DNA of 64,000 nt from Aquirickettsia sp965229725 (GCA_965229725.1 OZ245923.1:434001-498000); one strand, 5' to 3'. Shown: positions 1 through 8,693, counted from the stretch's first letter. Numbers and translations: made by a program. The notes: generated by a model from the sequence alone, not told the origin.

Positions 1-142
1 TTAATTCATCAGCCAATTGCAGTACGCACAACCTATCTCTATGGTTGTTCAAACCCATTGCTTCGGTGTCTATAGCAAGGTCTCCTTTCAGATTTAAGTT
101 GCCTGGGATGTCATCAATATGATATTTGTAGTCATATTGCAT
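1..142 (-). CDS. rnd: Ribonuclease D-like 3'-5' exonuclease, N-terminal part (runs off window)
   Basis: The first 47 codons of a minus-strand gene that continues beyond the left edge. The start ATG is at 142-140, preceded by AAGGATAATA, a ribosome-binding site lying inside the end of rpmJ. The visible residues contain GDLAIDTEAMGLNNHRDRLC, the first exonuclease motif of the DEDD family, with the metal-binding Asp and Glu in IDTE. In RNase D-type proteins this domain trims RNA 3' ends, including tRNA precursors. The alphaproteobacterial single-domain form is about 200 residues, so roughly three quarters is missing. It is almost certainly cotranscribed with rpmJ. Other DEDD exonucleases are possible from so short a piece. 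Confidence 0.75.
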   Translation of the reverse strand, partial: MQYDYKYHIDDIPGNLNLKGDLAIDTEAMGLNNHRDRLCVLQLADEL

Positions 143-144
143 TA

Positions 145-270
145 TTATCCTTGTCTTGCTTTAAATTTAGGATTCTTTTTGTTGATTACGTATAACTTAC
201 CTTTTCTTTTTATAAGTTTGCAATTTAGATCTCTTTTTTTAGCAGACTTCAACGACGATAATACTTTCAT
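145..270 (-). CDS. rpmJ: 50S ribosomal protein L36
   Basis: A 41-residue protein starting MKVLSSLKSAKKRDLNC and ending INKKNPKFKARQG. This matches the longer alphaproteobacterial L36 in layout: a KxxSSLKxxKKRD start, a basic KRKGKLYVIN core and a KxKARQG end. L36 is a small protein of the large ribosomal subunit. The classic C-type zinc ligands are largely missing (one Cys at residue 17), as usual for the zinc-independent form in this group. It ends 2 bp before the start of the RNase D-like gene on the same strand, so the two form an operon. Too short to be found by ordinary ORF size cut-offs; recognised by sequence pattern. Confidence 0.88.
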   Translation of the reverse strand: MKVLSSLKSAKKRDLNCKLIKRKGKLYVINKKNPKFKARQG

Positions 271-413
271 TGCATTTATTAAATTTTCAAATTATAGATA
301 GATAAATAGTATTTTTTTAGGAAATTTACAAGCTTTTTATAGACAAATAGGTTTTATAAATATAAAAAATGGGCTTTAATGAGTTTTTAAACCTTTTTTT
401 ATATAGTTAAAAG

Positions 414-1418
414 ATGAGTACAGGGGTTTTTCACAAAAAATCTGGCCCTTTTTTACTAAAGGATTTGATAAATGACGTTGATACTATTGAAGAAATAATA
501 GGAGGCAACGGGGAGTTAATTTATAACATTTCAACTCTTGATCATGCATCAAGGCATGATATTACTTTTTTCCACAATCCAAAATATGTTGAAAATTTAA
601 AAAATACTAAAGCTGGGGTATGCATTTTAAAACAAGAGCATAGACCTTATGCTCCTGAGGGTATGACCTTGATTATAACAAAAAATCCGCAATTAATTTT
701 TGCAAAGCTTATTGATAAATTTTATCCCAAAGACAATATAAAACATAGTATTTCAAAATCGGCTTTCATTGACTCATCTGCTAAAATTAATAAAAATTGC
801 TGCATTAGTGAAGGGGTTGTTATTGGTAGAAATGCTGTAATTGGTGAAAATTCATATGTCGGTTATAATACTGTAATTGGAGATAATGTTGTAATTGGTG
901 ACAATACCAATATTGAATCTAATGTGACAATAGTATTTGCTGTGATAGGTAAGAACTGTAATGTATATAGTGGAGTTAGAATTGGACAAGATGGCTTTGG
1001 CTTCATCCCCGGCGGCCCAAAAATCAGGCAAGTAGGCATTGTAGAGATTGGTGATAATGTTGAAATAGGTGCAAATAGTTGCGTAGATAGAGGAACTTTA
1101 GGAAACACCGTAATTAAAAATAATTGTAAAATTGATAATCTTGTTCAAATTGGTCACAATGTTATCATTGATGAAGGTGCCGTAATTGCTGCGCAAACTG
1201 GAGTTTCAGGTAGTACCAAGATTGGCAAAAATGTTTTGATTGGAGGGCAAGTAGGGATAGCTGGCCATCTAAATATTAGCGATAAAGTTATGGTTGCAGG
1301 AAAGTCTGGAATTGTAAATGACATTCAAGAGGGAGAAGTAATAGGTGGATACCCTGCAATTAAAATAAGTAATTGGCATAGACAAAATATATTTTTAAAA
1401 AAACAAATAATTAAATAA
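414..1418 (+). CDS. lpxD: UDP-3-O-(3-hydroxyacyl)glucosamine N-acyltransferase
   Basis: LpxD adds the second hydroxyacyl chain, from acyl-ACP, to UDP-3-O-acyl-glucosamine, the third step of lipid A synthesis, in the cytoplasm. The 334 residues match the family length (E. coli 341). Residues about 25-100 form the N-terminal uridine-binding domain (TLDHASRHDITFFHNPKY). From about 110 the protein is a left-handed beta helix of hexapeptide repeats (IGRNAV, IGENSY, IGDNVV). It contains the conserved GQDGFGF segment and the GHNVIIDEGAVIAAQTG turn with the catalytic His. It heads a tight run lpxD-fabZ-lpxA-lpxI. The presence of lipid A genes separates this genome from Anaplasma and Ehrlichia. Confidence 0.96.
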   Translation: MSTGVFHKKSGPFLLKDLINDVDTIEEIIGGNGELIYNISTLDHASRHDITFFHNPKYVENLKNTKAGVCILKQEHRPYAPEGMTLIITKNPQLIFAKLIDKFYPKDNIKHSISKSAFIDSSAKINKNCCISEGVVIGRNAVIGENSYVGYNTVIGDNVVIGDNTNIESNVTIVFAVIGKNCNVYSGVRIGQDGFGFIPGGPKIRQVGIVEIGDNVEIGANSCVDRGTLGNTVIKNNCKIDNLVQIGHNVIIDEGAVIAAQTGVSGSTKIGKNVLIGGQVGIAGHLNISDKVMVAGKSGIVNDIQEGEVIGGYPAIKISNWHRQNIFLKKQIIK

Positions 1419-1422
1419 TAAT

Positions 1423-1875
1423 ATGAAAAATATATTGGATATTTCTGAGATAAAAAAAATAATTCCCCATAGATACCCGTTCTTATTATTGGATAGGATA
1501 TTGGAATTAAATTTAAATAAAAATATTGTTGCGTTGAAAAATGTGACAATTAATGAAGATTTTTTCAATGGACATTTTCCACAAAAACCAGTAATGCCAG
1601 GGGTGTTGCTTATTGAAGCTATGGCACAAGCAGCAGCGGTTTTTGCATCAAAAAGTGTAAATGATGAAAATACTAATGATGAAAATCAAATTATATATTT
1701 TATGTCGATTGAAAAAGCACATTTTAGAAAGCCTGTGGTGCCTGGTGATAGTTTGCATATTTGTGTGGAACAGGTTCAAGCAAGAAGAAATGTTTGGAAA
1801 ATGAGTGGTGAGGCAAAAGTTGATAATGTGAAAGTAGCAGATGCCATTTTTTCTGCAATGTTAGTTAAAGAATAA
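1423..1875 (+). CDS. fabZ: 3-hydroxyacyl-[acyl-carrier-protein] dehydratase
   Basis: FabZ removes water from beta-hydroxyacyl-ACP in fatty acid elongation and competes with LpxA/LpxD for the same hydroxyacyl-ACP pool. The 150 residues form one hot-dog fold. The active-site His is H51 in FNGHFPQKPVMPG and the catalytic Glu is E65 in LIEAMAQA. The N-terminal PHRYPFLLLDRI motif is intact. The gene starts 4 bp after lpxD and sits between lpxD and lpxA, the standard proteobacterial order, which couples membrane fatty acid and lipid A supply. Confidence 0.97.
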   Translation: MKNILDISEIKKIIPHRYPFLLLDRILELNLNKNIVALKNVTINEDFFNGHFPQKPVMPGVLLIEAMAQAAAVFASKSVNDENTNDENQIIYFMSIEKAHFRKPVVPGDSLHICVEQVQARRNVWKMSGEAKVDNVKVADAIFSAMLVKE

Positions 1876-1888
1876 AATAGATTAAATA

Positions 1889-2695
1889 ATGATTCATAAA
1901 ACAGCAATTATTCAAAAAGGTGCAAAAGTACATCCAGAAGCTAGCATAGGTCCGTATTGCACGATAGGAAAGAATGTTGAATTAGATAAAGGTGCAAAAT
2001 TGCATTCACATGTTTGCATTGAGGGGTTTTCATATATTGGTGAAAATACGGAAATATTTCCATTTGCTTCTATCGGATATCCTCCCCAGGATCTTAAATA
2101 TAACGGTGAAGAATCTAGGGTAATAATAGGAAAAAATAACGTTATAAGGGAATATTGCACAGTCAATACAGGCACGGTACATGGAAATATGGAGACAGTG
2201 ATAGGTGATAATTGCTTATTTATGATAAGCTCTCACGTTGCGCATGATTGTATTGTGGGAGATAATGTAATTCTTGCAAATAATGCAACTCTTGGAGGAC
2301 ATGTGATCCTGGATAACAACGTTATAATTGGTGGACTTGCAGCAATTCATCAATTTGTTAGAATTGGAAAATTTGCAATTATTGGGGGGGTCAGTGCTGT
2401 TGTTGAGGATGTTGCTCCATTTGCAAGTGTTGCAGGTGATAGGGCTAAAATTATTGGAATTAATATAGTTGGAATGAAAAGAAATAACTATAGTAAAAAT
2501 TCTATAAACATTGTTAAAAATGTCTTTAAAGAAATTTTCAATAAAGATAACAACAAAGGATTCGATGAAAAAATTAGAGTGATTAAAAATAATTACAATA
2601 ATGATGAATCTAACGAGATAATAAAATTTTTAGAAATAGATGGCAAAAGGGGATTTTGTATGCCTAGTCATAAATTGGAGTTAAATGACCAATAA
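1889..2695 (+). CDS. lpxA: Acyl-[ACP]--UDP-N-acetylglucosamine O-acyltransferase
   Basis: LpxA transfers a 3-hydroxyacyl chain from ACP to the 3-OH of UDP-GlcNAc, the first step of lipid A synthesis. The 268 residues equal the usual family length. Residues 1-190 are hexapeptide repeats starting IHKTAIIQKGAKVHPEASIG. The catalytic His lies in SSHVAHDC. The GYPPQDLKYNGE loop that contacts the substrate is present. The C-terminal helical domain (about 195-268) is present but more lysine/asparagine rich than usual, as in AT-rich endosymbionts. Its last 11 bp overlap lpxI, indicating translational coupling. Confidence 0.96.
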   Translation: MIHKTAIIQKGAKVHPEASIGPYCTIGKNVELDKGAKLHSHVCIEGFSYIGENTEIFPFASIGYPPQDLKYNGEESRVIIGKNNVIREYCTVNTGTVHGNMETVIGDNCLFMISSHVAHDCIVGDNVILANNATLGGHVILDNNVIIGGLAAIHQFVRIGKFAIIGGVSAVVEDVAPFASVAGDRAKIIGINIVGMKRNNYSKNSINIVKNVFKEIFNKDNNKGFDEKIRVIKNNYNNDESNEIIKFLEIDGKRGFCMPSHKLELNDQ

Positions 2696-3506
2696 GGATT
2701 TTGGAGGAGTTGGAATAATTGCAGGTCAAGGATTGTTGCCAAAGTTGGTGTATGACGAATGTCTCAAAAAAGGCATAAGGTCAAAGTTAATTGGTTTAAA
2801 AGGCGAAATAAATGAAAATCTTTTTCAGGATATTAAGTATGACCTGTTTAAACCTTATGAAATAGGTCGTATTTTCAATTACCTAGAAGAAAATAATTTA
2901 ACTAAGATTATTATTGCGGGTAGGGTAAATAGAAGCAATTTATCAAAATTAATTTTTGATAAAATTGGAGTAAAAATATTCGCAGAAATAGTTAAAACCG
3001 GATTTAATGACAGTAGTATTTATTCAGCAATAATAAAAGTTATAGAAGGAAGGGGGTTTGAAATTATTTCACCAAATGAAATAATAGAGGATATTTTAGT
3101 GCAAAAGGGAAATATTACAGATACTTTGATTGATGAGGAATTAGATTCTGATATAAGGAAAGGAGTTGATATTTTAAAAGGAATTATAGGTTATGATATA
3201 GGTCAAGCGCTTATAATTGACAATGGTTTAGTTCTTGGAGTTGAAGCAGCAGAGGGAACAAACGAGTTAATCAATAGATGTAGTAAATATAAAAATAGAA
3301 ATAACAGTGGAGTATTGATAAAACTATGCAAACCTCATCAAGACAAAAGAGTGGATTTGCCTTGCATTGGTCCGGATACAATAAAAAATATTGCAAAAAA
3401 TGCTTATAAAGGTATAGTCGTTGAAGCAAAAAAATCCATCATTCTTGCCAGTAAAGATACTATTAGGCTTGCTAATGAAAATAAAATTTTTATATACGGA
3501 GTTTAA
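2685..3506 (+). CDS. lpxI: UDP-2,3-diacylglucosamine pyrophosphatase LpxI (DUF1009)
   Basis: LpxI splits UDP-2,3-diacylglucosamine to lipid X and UMP, replacing LpxH in most alphaproteobacteria. The 273 residues fit the family. The N-terminal domain begins GVGIIAGQGLLPKLV. The C-terminal catalytic domain contains LGVEAAEGTNELI, KLCKPHQDKRVDLPCIGPDT and GIVVEAKKSIIL, the conserved DUF1009 blocks. It overlaps the end of lpxA by 11 bp in another frame and is followed 3 bp later by ribB, so it belongs to the lpx operon. The next lipid A genes (lpxB, lpxK) are not in this window. Confidence 0.92.
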   Translation: MTNKDFGGVGIIAGQGLLPKLVYDECLKKGIRSKLIGLKGEINENLFQDIKYDLFKPYEIGRIFNYLEENNLTKIIIAGRVNRSNLSKLIFDKIGVKIFAEIVKTGFNDSSIYSAIIKVIEGRGFEIISPNEIIEDILVQKGNITDTLIDEELDSDIRKGVDILKGIIGYDIGQALIIDNGLVLGVEAAEGTNELINRCSKYKNRNNSGVLIKLCKPHQDKRVDLPCIGPDTIKNIAKNAYKGIVVEAKKSIILASKDTIRLANENKIFIYGV

Positions 3507-3509
3507 AAT

Positions 3510-4109
3510 ATGTTTGATCCAATTAAAGATATAATTGAAGAAGCTAAGTTAGGTAGACCTTTTATTATTACCGATGATGAAGATAGGGAAAATGAAGGAG
3601 ATATCATTATTCCTGCTCAATATATCACGGTTGAGATTATTAACTTAATGATAATGTTTGCAAGAGGATTAATATGCGTTTCTATTGATCAGAATATAGC
3701 CGATAAATTTGACTTAAAATTGCATCCAAGAAGGAATGTGGATGAATTTGAAACAGCATTTGCTTATTCTATAGATTCTAAGGAAGGAGTCTCAACTGGA
3801 ATGTCAGCTGTTGATAAAGTTCACACTATTCAAAGGCTGATTAGTGAAAATTCAACAATTGACGATTTCAAAGTTCCTGGACATATATTTCCAGTGATTG
3901 CTAGAGAAAAAGGTGTTCTTGAAAGAAGGGGGCATACTGAGGCTGCAATAGATATAGCTAAGCTTGCAAAATTAAAACCAGCAATGGTTATTTGTGAAAT
4001 TATTAATGATGATGGTACCATGGCTAGAAGAAATGATTTGCTAAAATTTTCTAAAAAACATGGCATGAAAATTTCAAGTGTTGAAAAATTAGTACAGTAT
4101 ATCAAATAA
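3510..4109 (+). CDS. ribB: 3,4-dihydroxy-2-butanone 4-phosphate synthase
   Basis: RibB converts ribulose 5-phosphate to formate and 3,4-dihydroxy-2-butanone 4-phosphate, the four-carbon precursor of riboflavin. The 199 residues form a single-function protein with no RibA domain. Landmarks are the acidic metal-binding loop TDDEDRENEGD near residue 21, the STGMSAVDKVHTI segment and the GHIFPV...RRGHTEAAIDIAKLA region. It lies between lpxI and cmk with 3 and 6 bp gaps. Another riboflavin gene, ribE, is at 29038-29619, so the pathway is at least partly kept and scattered. Confidence 0.95.
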   Translation: MFDPIKDIIEEAKLGRPFIITDDEDRENEGDIIIPAQYITVEIINLMIMFARGLICVSIDQNIADKFDLKLHPRRNVDEFETAFAYSIDSKEGVSTGMSAVDKVHTIQRLISENSTIDDFKVPGHIFPVIAREKGVLERRGHTEAAIDIAKLAKLKPAMVICEIINDDGTMARRNDLLKFSKKHGMKISSVEKLVQYIK

Positions 4110-4115
4110 TACAGC

Positions 4116-4757
4116 ATGGATGACAATTCTAAAACAATTGTGATTGCATTTGATGGCACTGCAGCATCTGGAAAGGGTACGATCGCAAAACTATTAGCTA
4201 ATAAACTTGGATACGACTACTTGGATACAGGTATAATGTTTAGAAAAGTGGCGTACTATTGCTATAAACATGATTTGAATTTAAAGGAAGGTCAAGATTT
4301 AGCAAATATAATCAAAGAAATTGACCTTTATAAGTCAATAGATTCAAAAGAGCTTTATTCAGATAATATTAGTGATATCGCATCTAAAATAGCAACGCAA
4401 AAAAATGTAAGAAATGTGCTATTAGATATACAAAGAAAATTTGCAGAAAATAAAAAAGGTGTTGTAATTGATGGGCGAGATATTGGCACTATTGTTTTTC
4501 CAAATGCAGATTTTAAATTTTTTTTTGATGCTTCTATTGAAGAAAGAGCTAATAGAAGGTATAAACAGTTGCAAAAAATGGGAAAAAGTATTAAACTGCC
4601 ATTAGTGCTTGAGTATCTTAGAGTTAGAGATGAAAGGGACAGAGGGCGTAACATTGCACCTTTAGCTAAAGCTGAAGATTCATTTTTGGTTGATACAAGT
4701 GGGCTAAATATTGATAAAGTATTAGACATAGTGCTAAAAAAGATTGAAAATAACTAA
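4116..4757 (+). CDS. cmk: Cytidylate kinase
   Basis: Cmk phosphorylates CMP and dCMP with ATP in pyrimidine nucleotide recycling. The 213 residues contain an N-terminal P-loop (AFDGTAASGKGTIAK, residues about 11-25), the YLDTGIMFRKVA substrate helix, the VIDGRDIGTIVFPNADFKFF nucleotide-sensing block and the C-terminal RDERDRGRNIAPL lid. It lies 19 bp upstream of rpsA, the cmk-rpsA pairing widespread in proteobacteria. Confidence 0.95.
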   Translation: MDDNSKTIVIAFDGTAASGKGTIAKLLANKLGYDYLDTGIMFRKVAYYCYKHDLNLKEGQDLANIIKEIDLYKSIDSKELYSDNISDIASKIATQKNVRNVLLDIQRKFAENKKGVVIDGRDIGTIVFPNADFKFFFDASIEERANRRYKQLQKMGKSIKLPLVLEYLRVRDERDRGRNIAPLAKAEDSFLVDTSGLNIDKVLDIVLKKIENN

Positions 4758-4776
4758 ATATTAACAACAAAAAAAT

Positions 4777-6489
4777 ATGAACATAGAAAACATACTAAAC
4801 TTCTCACAAGAAAAATTTTCTCAATTACTAGAAGAAAGTTTGAAAAATCAACCAAAAGAAGGTTCTATTGTTGAAGGCGAAATAGTAAATATCTCAGGTG
4901 ATATAATCTTTATCGATGTTGGTCTGAAAAGTGAGGGAAGAGTATCGATTAATGAATTTCCCAATAAAGAAGAGATTAAAGTAGGGGATAAATTTGATGT
5001 ATATATTGATAGATTAGAAGGAAGGAATGGGTGTACTCAATTAAGCAGAGATAAAGTTGCAAAAGAGATGGCTTGGAATAAGTTTGAGGAATTAAATGCG
5101 AGTGATAGCAGTATTAATGGAAAGATAATTGGGAAAGTAAATAAAGGTGGCTTTGCTGTTGATATCGAAGGTATTTTAGCATTTTTACCAGGTAGCCAAC
5201 TTGATATTAGACCTGTAAAAGATCCTTCAGTATTAATGAATATTGAACAACCATTTAAAATTTTAAAAATAGATAGAGAGCAAGGTAACGTAGTTGTATC
5301 TAGAAGAGCAATACTTGAGGATTCAAGAAAAGAAGCGAAAAGTGAACTCTTAGCAGGCATAAAAGAAGGTATGACTTTTGATGGAGTGGTAAAAAATATT
5401 ACCAACTATGGTGCTTTTATAGACCTAGGCGATATTGATGGATTATTACACATAACAGATATTTCATGGGAAAAAATATCGCATCCGTCAGAAAAGATAA
5501 CTTTAGGTCAAGAAATCAAAGTTGTTGTGACAAAATATAATTCAGAAGTACAAAGAGTTTCTTTGGGATTAAAGCAACTTAGTGATAATCCTTGGAAAGG
5601 TCTAGAGAAAAAATATACAGCCGGTACAAAGCATAAAGGAAAAGTCATTGGTATTTCGGACTATGGTGTGTTTGTTGAACTTGAGAAATCAATAGAAGGA
5701 CTAGTTTATCTAAATGAAATTGACTGGAATACTAAGAATACTCATCCAACTAAGCTTGTTAATGTTGGAGATGAGGTGGAAACTGTGGTGTTAGACTTAG
5801 ATATTGACAAGCATAGAATCAGCCTAAGCATTAAACAATGTACAGAAAATCCATGGAAAAGTTTTGTAGATAAATACCCTGTTGGGACAAAAGTTAAAGC
5901 AAAAATCAAAAAAATAGTTGATTTTGGATTATTTGTTAATGTTATGGAAGGTGATAAAGAAAATGAATTAGATGTATTAGTTCCTGCAGTTGAGATTAAT
6001 TGGGATGATAACCCAAGAAATGCTCTGAAAAATTATAAGGTAGGAGAGGACATAGAAGGTGTGGTACTAAGCTCTGATTTAGAGAGAGAGAGGGTCACAA
6101 TAAGTATTAAACAACTTGAAGAAAGTAACTATAAAGAAATCACAGACAAATTAGTTAAAGCAGAAGTTGTGACATGTAAGGTCTTGGAAGTAACAAAGGA
6201 TGGACTATACGTTGAAGCACCAGAGGGTGTAAAAGGTTTCGTGAAAAAATACGACTTATCTAAACATAAGGATCAACAAAAACCTGAAAGATTTACTGTT
6301 GGTGATAGGATTGATGCAAAAATCATTTCATATGACAAGAGTAAAAAAATACTAAACTTCTCAGTTAAAATATTAGAAATTGCTGAAGAGAAAAAAGCGA
6401 TCGCAGAATATGGTTCTGTTGATAGTGGTGCAAGTCTTGGAGATATATTAGGCGCAGCAATTGAAAAGAAAGAGAGAGACAATAAGTAA
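4777..6489 (+). CDS. rpsA: 30S ribosomal protein S1
   Basis: S1 binds mRNA leaders and helps load them on the 30S subunit. The 570 residues hold six S1/OB-fold RNA-binding domains at about 28-95, 110-175, 195-265, 280-350, 367-440 and 455-525. The third and fourth are the most conserved, with the NYGAFIDLGDIDGLLHITDISWEKISHP block. The length agrees with other alphaproteobacterial S1. Many genes in this window lack a clear Shine-Dalgarno sequence, so S1-dependent initiation is probably important here; that last point is inference. Confidence 0.96.
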   Translation: MNIENILNFSQEKFSQLLEESLKNQPKEGSIVEGEIVNISGDIIFIDVGLKSEGRVSINEFPNKEEIKVGDKFDVYIDRLEGRNGCTQLSRDKVAKEMAWNKFEELNASDSSINGKIIGKVNKGGFAVDIEGILAFLPGSQLDIRPVKDPSVLMNIEQPFKILKIDREQGNVVVSRRAILEDSRKEAKSELLAGIKEGMTFDGVVKNITNYGAFIDLGDIDGLLHITDISWEKISHPSEKITLGQEIKVVVTKYNSEVQRVSLGLKQLSDNPWKGLEKKYTAGTKHKGKVIGISDYGVFVELEKSIEGLVYLNEIDWNTKNTHPTKLVNVGDEVETVVLDLDIDKHRISLSIKQCTENPWKSFVDKYPVGTKVKAKIKKIVDFGLFVNVMEGDKENELDVLVPAVEINWDDNPRNALKNYKVGEDIEGVVLSSDLERERVTISIKQLEESNYKEITDKLVKAEVVTCKVLEVTKDGLYVEAPEGVKGFVKKYDLSKHKDQQKPERFTVGDRIDAKIISYDKSKKILNFSVKILEIAEEKKAIAEYGSVDSGASLGDILGAAIEKKERDNK

Positions 6490-6527
6490 TACACTAATTT
6501 TATTATAGAGTGATAGCGTAATTCGTA

Positions 6528-6746
6528 ATGCTTAAATTTTTGTTTTCTACCTTATGGAATATATTTGTTTCAGCAGTAGTATGCTTGGTTATAATTAAGT
6601 TTTTACTGCACTCCGTTGTACAAAAAGAATTTGATGACTTCAAAGAAAACCTAGGGACTAGGACTGAGAAAAAATACAAAGAAATTAAGAAAAAGCATTT
6701 ATCAAAAGATAGCATTAAAAATCTAAAGAAAAAACTTTTTGATTAA
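6528..6746 (+). CDS. Small single-span membrane protein of unknown function
   Basis: A 72-residue protein with one hydrophobic segment at about residues 10-29 (IFVSAVVCLVIIKFLL), then a charged, lysine-rich tail that is probably a cytoplasmic helix (EFDDFKENLG...KKYKEIKKKHLSKD). The gap of 38 bp after rpsA and the same orientation suggest readthrough from that operon. No family is recognised. The codon use matches its neighbours and the frame is clean, which supports a real gene, but no conserved motif proves it. Confidence 0.5.
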   Translation: MLKFLFSTLWNIFVSAVVCLVIIKFLLHSVVQKEFDDFKENLGTRTEKKYKEIKKKHLSKDSIKNLKKKLFD

Positions 6747-6771
6747 GATAAATAATAAGAGGGTTTAATGG

Positions 6772-7350
6772 GTGAAATTAAGCTTTGAATGCAGCCCAAG
6801 AAGTTATCACATAGATCTTGAAAAAGACGGTTACGGGAGAGATGGTGAGCAAAATGGGTTCAGAGATATGCACATGGCACTTTATAGGGAGTGTGCTAGT
6901 AATCAAAAGGGAGAAGTATGTATAAAATTTCTTGAAGAGGGATTTGTTAGGGGAGCGGGAAAATGTGTTGTAGATGGAGAAGAAAAATATCAAAGATTTG
7001 TATATAATAAAGATTATACTAAAAGAATAAATCGCGATGATGATAATGGAATAGATGAATTGTAATTTTTAGCAAGCCCTGCGATATCTTGGCGAGGTAG
7101 ATGTGTTGTTGCAAAGGATTGTGAGCGCCTTCTTAAGGAAAAGGATTTTATTATAGCATCTAATAAATTTGTACAAGATTCAATTACTCAATGTCTTCTC
7201 TTACTAAGAGACCTAAGGGGTTATGAGTATGAAAAAGTGATAGATATAACCGATCAATATATAAACAAAGAATCTTTTGATAAGCATGATATGCAGCATG
7301 ATCAGTGTCTTAATCTACTTAAATCAAATGAAATTAGCACCGATTTTTAG
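6772..7350 (+). pseudogene. Unknown soluble protein interrupted by one in-frame TAA
   Basis: A GTG start at 6772 with AAGAGGG 8 bases upstream opens a 97-codon frame ending in TAA at 7063-7065. The same frame then continues without another stop to TAG at 7348-7350, 193 codons in all. Both halves look protein-like: the first contains LYRECASNQKGEVCIKFLEE, the second LLLLRDLRGYEYEKVIDIT. Such continuity past a stop is best explained by a recent nonsense mutation in a gene for a roughly 190-residue protein. Stop readthrough or a sequencing error is possible. No family is recognised. The nearby ATG at 6768 is out of frame and stops after six codons. Confidence 0.6.
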
Positions 7351-7493
7351 GTGAATAAAAATAGTGGTTAAATGAGAATTATCCTAATTGCTCAACGTCG
7401 GTTTAAATAGACAAAAGTTAATTTTAGCTTTTTGTAACATTTTCAGTTCCAATTTTAAGAACATTTTATATTGTCGAGTGTTGATTAGCAATA

Positions 7494-7583
7494 TGGCGGA
7501 AGGAAAGGGATTCGAACCCTTGTTACTTGTTACAGTAAACACGCTTTCCAAGCGTGCGCCTTAAGCCACTCGGCCACCCTTCC
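7494..7583 (-). tRNA. tRNA-Ser (anticodon GGA)
   Basis: Read on the minus strand, a 90-nt class II tRNA with a 7-bp acceptor stem (GGAAGGG pairing with TCCTTCC, one G-T), discriminator G and encoded CCA. The anticodon loop is CTTGGAAA with a 5-bp stem, giving anticodon GGA. A long variable arm follows, and the T loop is TTCGAAT. It reads serine codons UCU and UCC. It lies alone between the broken gene and the EamA transporter, on the opposite strand to both. Confidence 0.95.
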
Positions 7584-7648
7584 AAAAAAATTTTATTTGT
7601 TAGTTTTATTTATATAATAATTAAATATTGCAACATTATAAAATTATA

Positions 7649-7678
7649 TTGACATATACTACAAATTTGCAGTAATAA
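7649..7678 (+). promoter_or_regulatory. Probable sigma-70 promoter of the EamA transporter
   Basis: A perfect TTGACA at 7649-7654 is followed after 18 bases by TAATAA at 7673-7678. This lies about 28 bases before the GTG at 7706. The -35 match is exact; the -10 is approximate, and AT-rich DNA gives chance matches. Confidence 0.45.
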
Positions 7679-7705
7679 AAAGCTTTATATATTACTTTAT
7701 ATATT

Positions 7706-8671
7706 GTGATTAAGTTCATCACCTCTCTTAAGACATCCAATCATTTATCAGGCATATTGTTGATGGTGGTAAATGCGTTTTTTATGTCACTGCTATATAT
7801 AATAGTAAAAATTCTTACAAATAATTTTAGCTTTACTTCAAGCCAAGTCGGGTTGTTATATAAATTAACTATATTGATTTTAACGCTATTATCATGCTTT
7901 AAACGTGGATTTGTTCATCATCTAAAAACTAGGAAGCTTTTATTTCACACATTAAGGGGATTCTTTAGTATTATGGGTTCACTCTGCATGTTTCATGCTG
8001 TATCTGTTATGAATGTGCTTAATGCAGCAGCAATATCTGAACTAACTCCAGCATTTATGGTTATTGCAGGAGTGTTGGTATTTAATGAAAAGCTAACCAC
8101 TCCTAAAGTGGTATTACTTTTAGGGAGTGTACTAGGGATATTCTTTATTAAGGATTTTACAAGTATAGGAAAGGATTTTAACTCAGGGTATTGGTATGCT
8201 TTCTCAGCATTAATTTTTTGGTCAATAAATAACGTAGTCATAAAAAAGTTAACAAAAACAGAACATTCTCGCGCCCAATTATTTTATTCTAGTTTATCTG
8301 CATCAATCTTTGCATTGCCAGTAGCATATTTTCAATTTACATTTGACTTTCCTAATGACTGGTTTGATTTTGCAAATTACTCAATTGATGCTAACCTAGC
8401 AACCTGGCCTGATTTTTCTATCATTGCATATTTAGTGGTTTTTTCAGCTGGCCTTGCAAGTCTTTTGCATAAAGTATCGTTCTTTAAGGCATATAAGCTT
8501 TCCGATATGTCGGTGGTAGGTCCTTTTGATTATCTAAGATTACCCTTCACAGGTATTTTTGCTTATTTCATTTTAAATGAAGGTATACCTAATACTTATT
8601 CATTAATAGGTTATGGACTCATTGTGTTGAGTGGAGTGTATTTCATTATGCATAAAGAAAGGCGAGCTTGA
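7706..8671 (+). CDS. EamA/DMT-superfamily transporter
   Basis: A 321-residue inner-membrane protein with about ten hydrophobic segments in two EamA repeats (about residues 15-145 and 165-315). The proximal repeat contains FHAVSVMNVLNAAAISELTPAFMVIAGVLVFNEK, the typical TM3-TM5 region; the second ends NYSLIG-like before a final TM. DMT proteins of this type export or exchange small metabolites; in Rickettsiales relatives include S-adenosylmethionine and amino-acid transporters. The substrate cannot be told from sequence. The start is uncertain: GTG 7706 gives an N-terminal cytoplasmic stretch, while ATG 7763 would start at the first helix. Confidence 0.85.
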   Translation: MIKFITSLKTSNHLSGILLMVVNAFFMSLLYIIVKILTNNFSFTSSQVGLLYKLTILILTLLSCFKRGFVHHLKTRKLLFHTLRGFFSIMGSLCMFHAVSVMNVLNAAAISELTPAFMVIAGVLVFNEKLTTPKVVLLLGSVLGIFFIKDFTSIGKDFNSGYWYAFSALIFWSINNVVIKKLTKTEHSRAQLFYSSLSASIFALPVAYFQFTFDFPNDWFDFANYSIDANLATWPDFSIIAYLVVFSAGLASLLHKVSFFKAYKLSDMSVVGPFDYLRLPFTGIFAYFILNEGIPNTYSLIGYGLIVLSGVYFIMHKERRA

Positions 8672-8693
8672 TAACAAACGTATCGTACCTTTA

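Noticed and set aside
119..301. 60-codon plus-strand frame at the left edge
   Set aside because: It lies over rpmJ and the start of the RNase D-like gene on the other strand, which have clear family matches; its residues are only hydrophobic by base composition.
863..1108. 81-codon frame on the minus strand inside lpxD
   Set aside because: It is a shadow of the hexapeptide-repeat codons; the plus-strand protein is a clear LpxD.
6768..6788. ATG start one frame away from the GTG at 6772
   Set aside because: It stops after six codons; the GTG frame continues for 97.
7066..7350. Genetic code change with TAA read as an amino acid
   Set aside because: TAA ends many intact genes in the window at the normal family length, so TAA is a stop here; the two interrupted frames are better explained by mutation.
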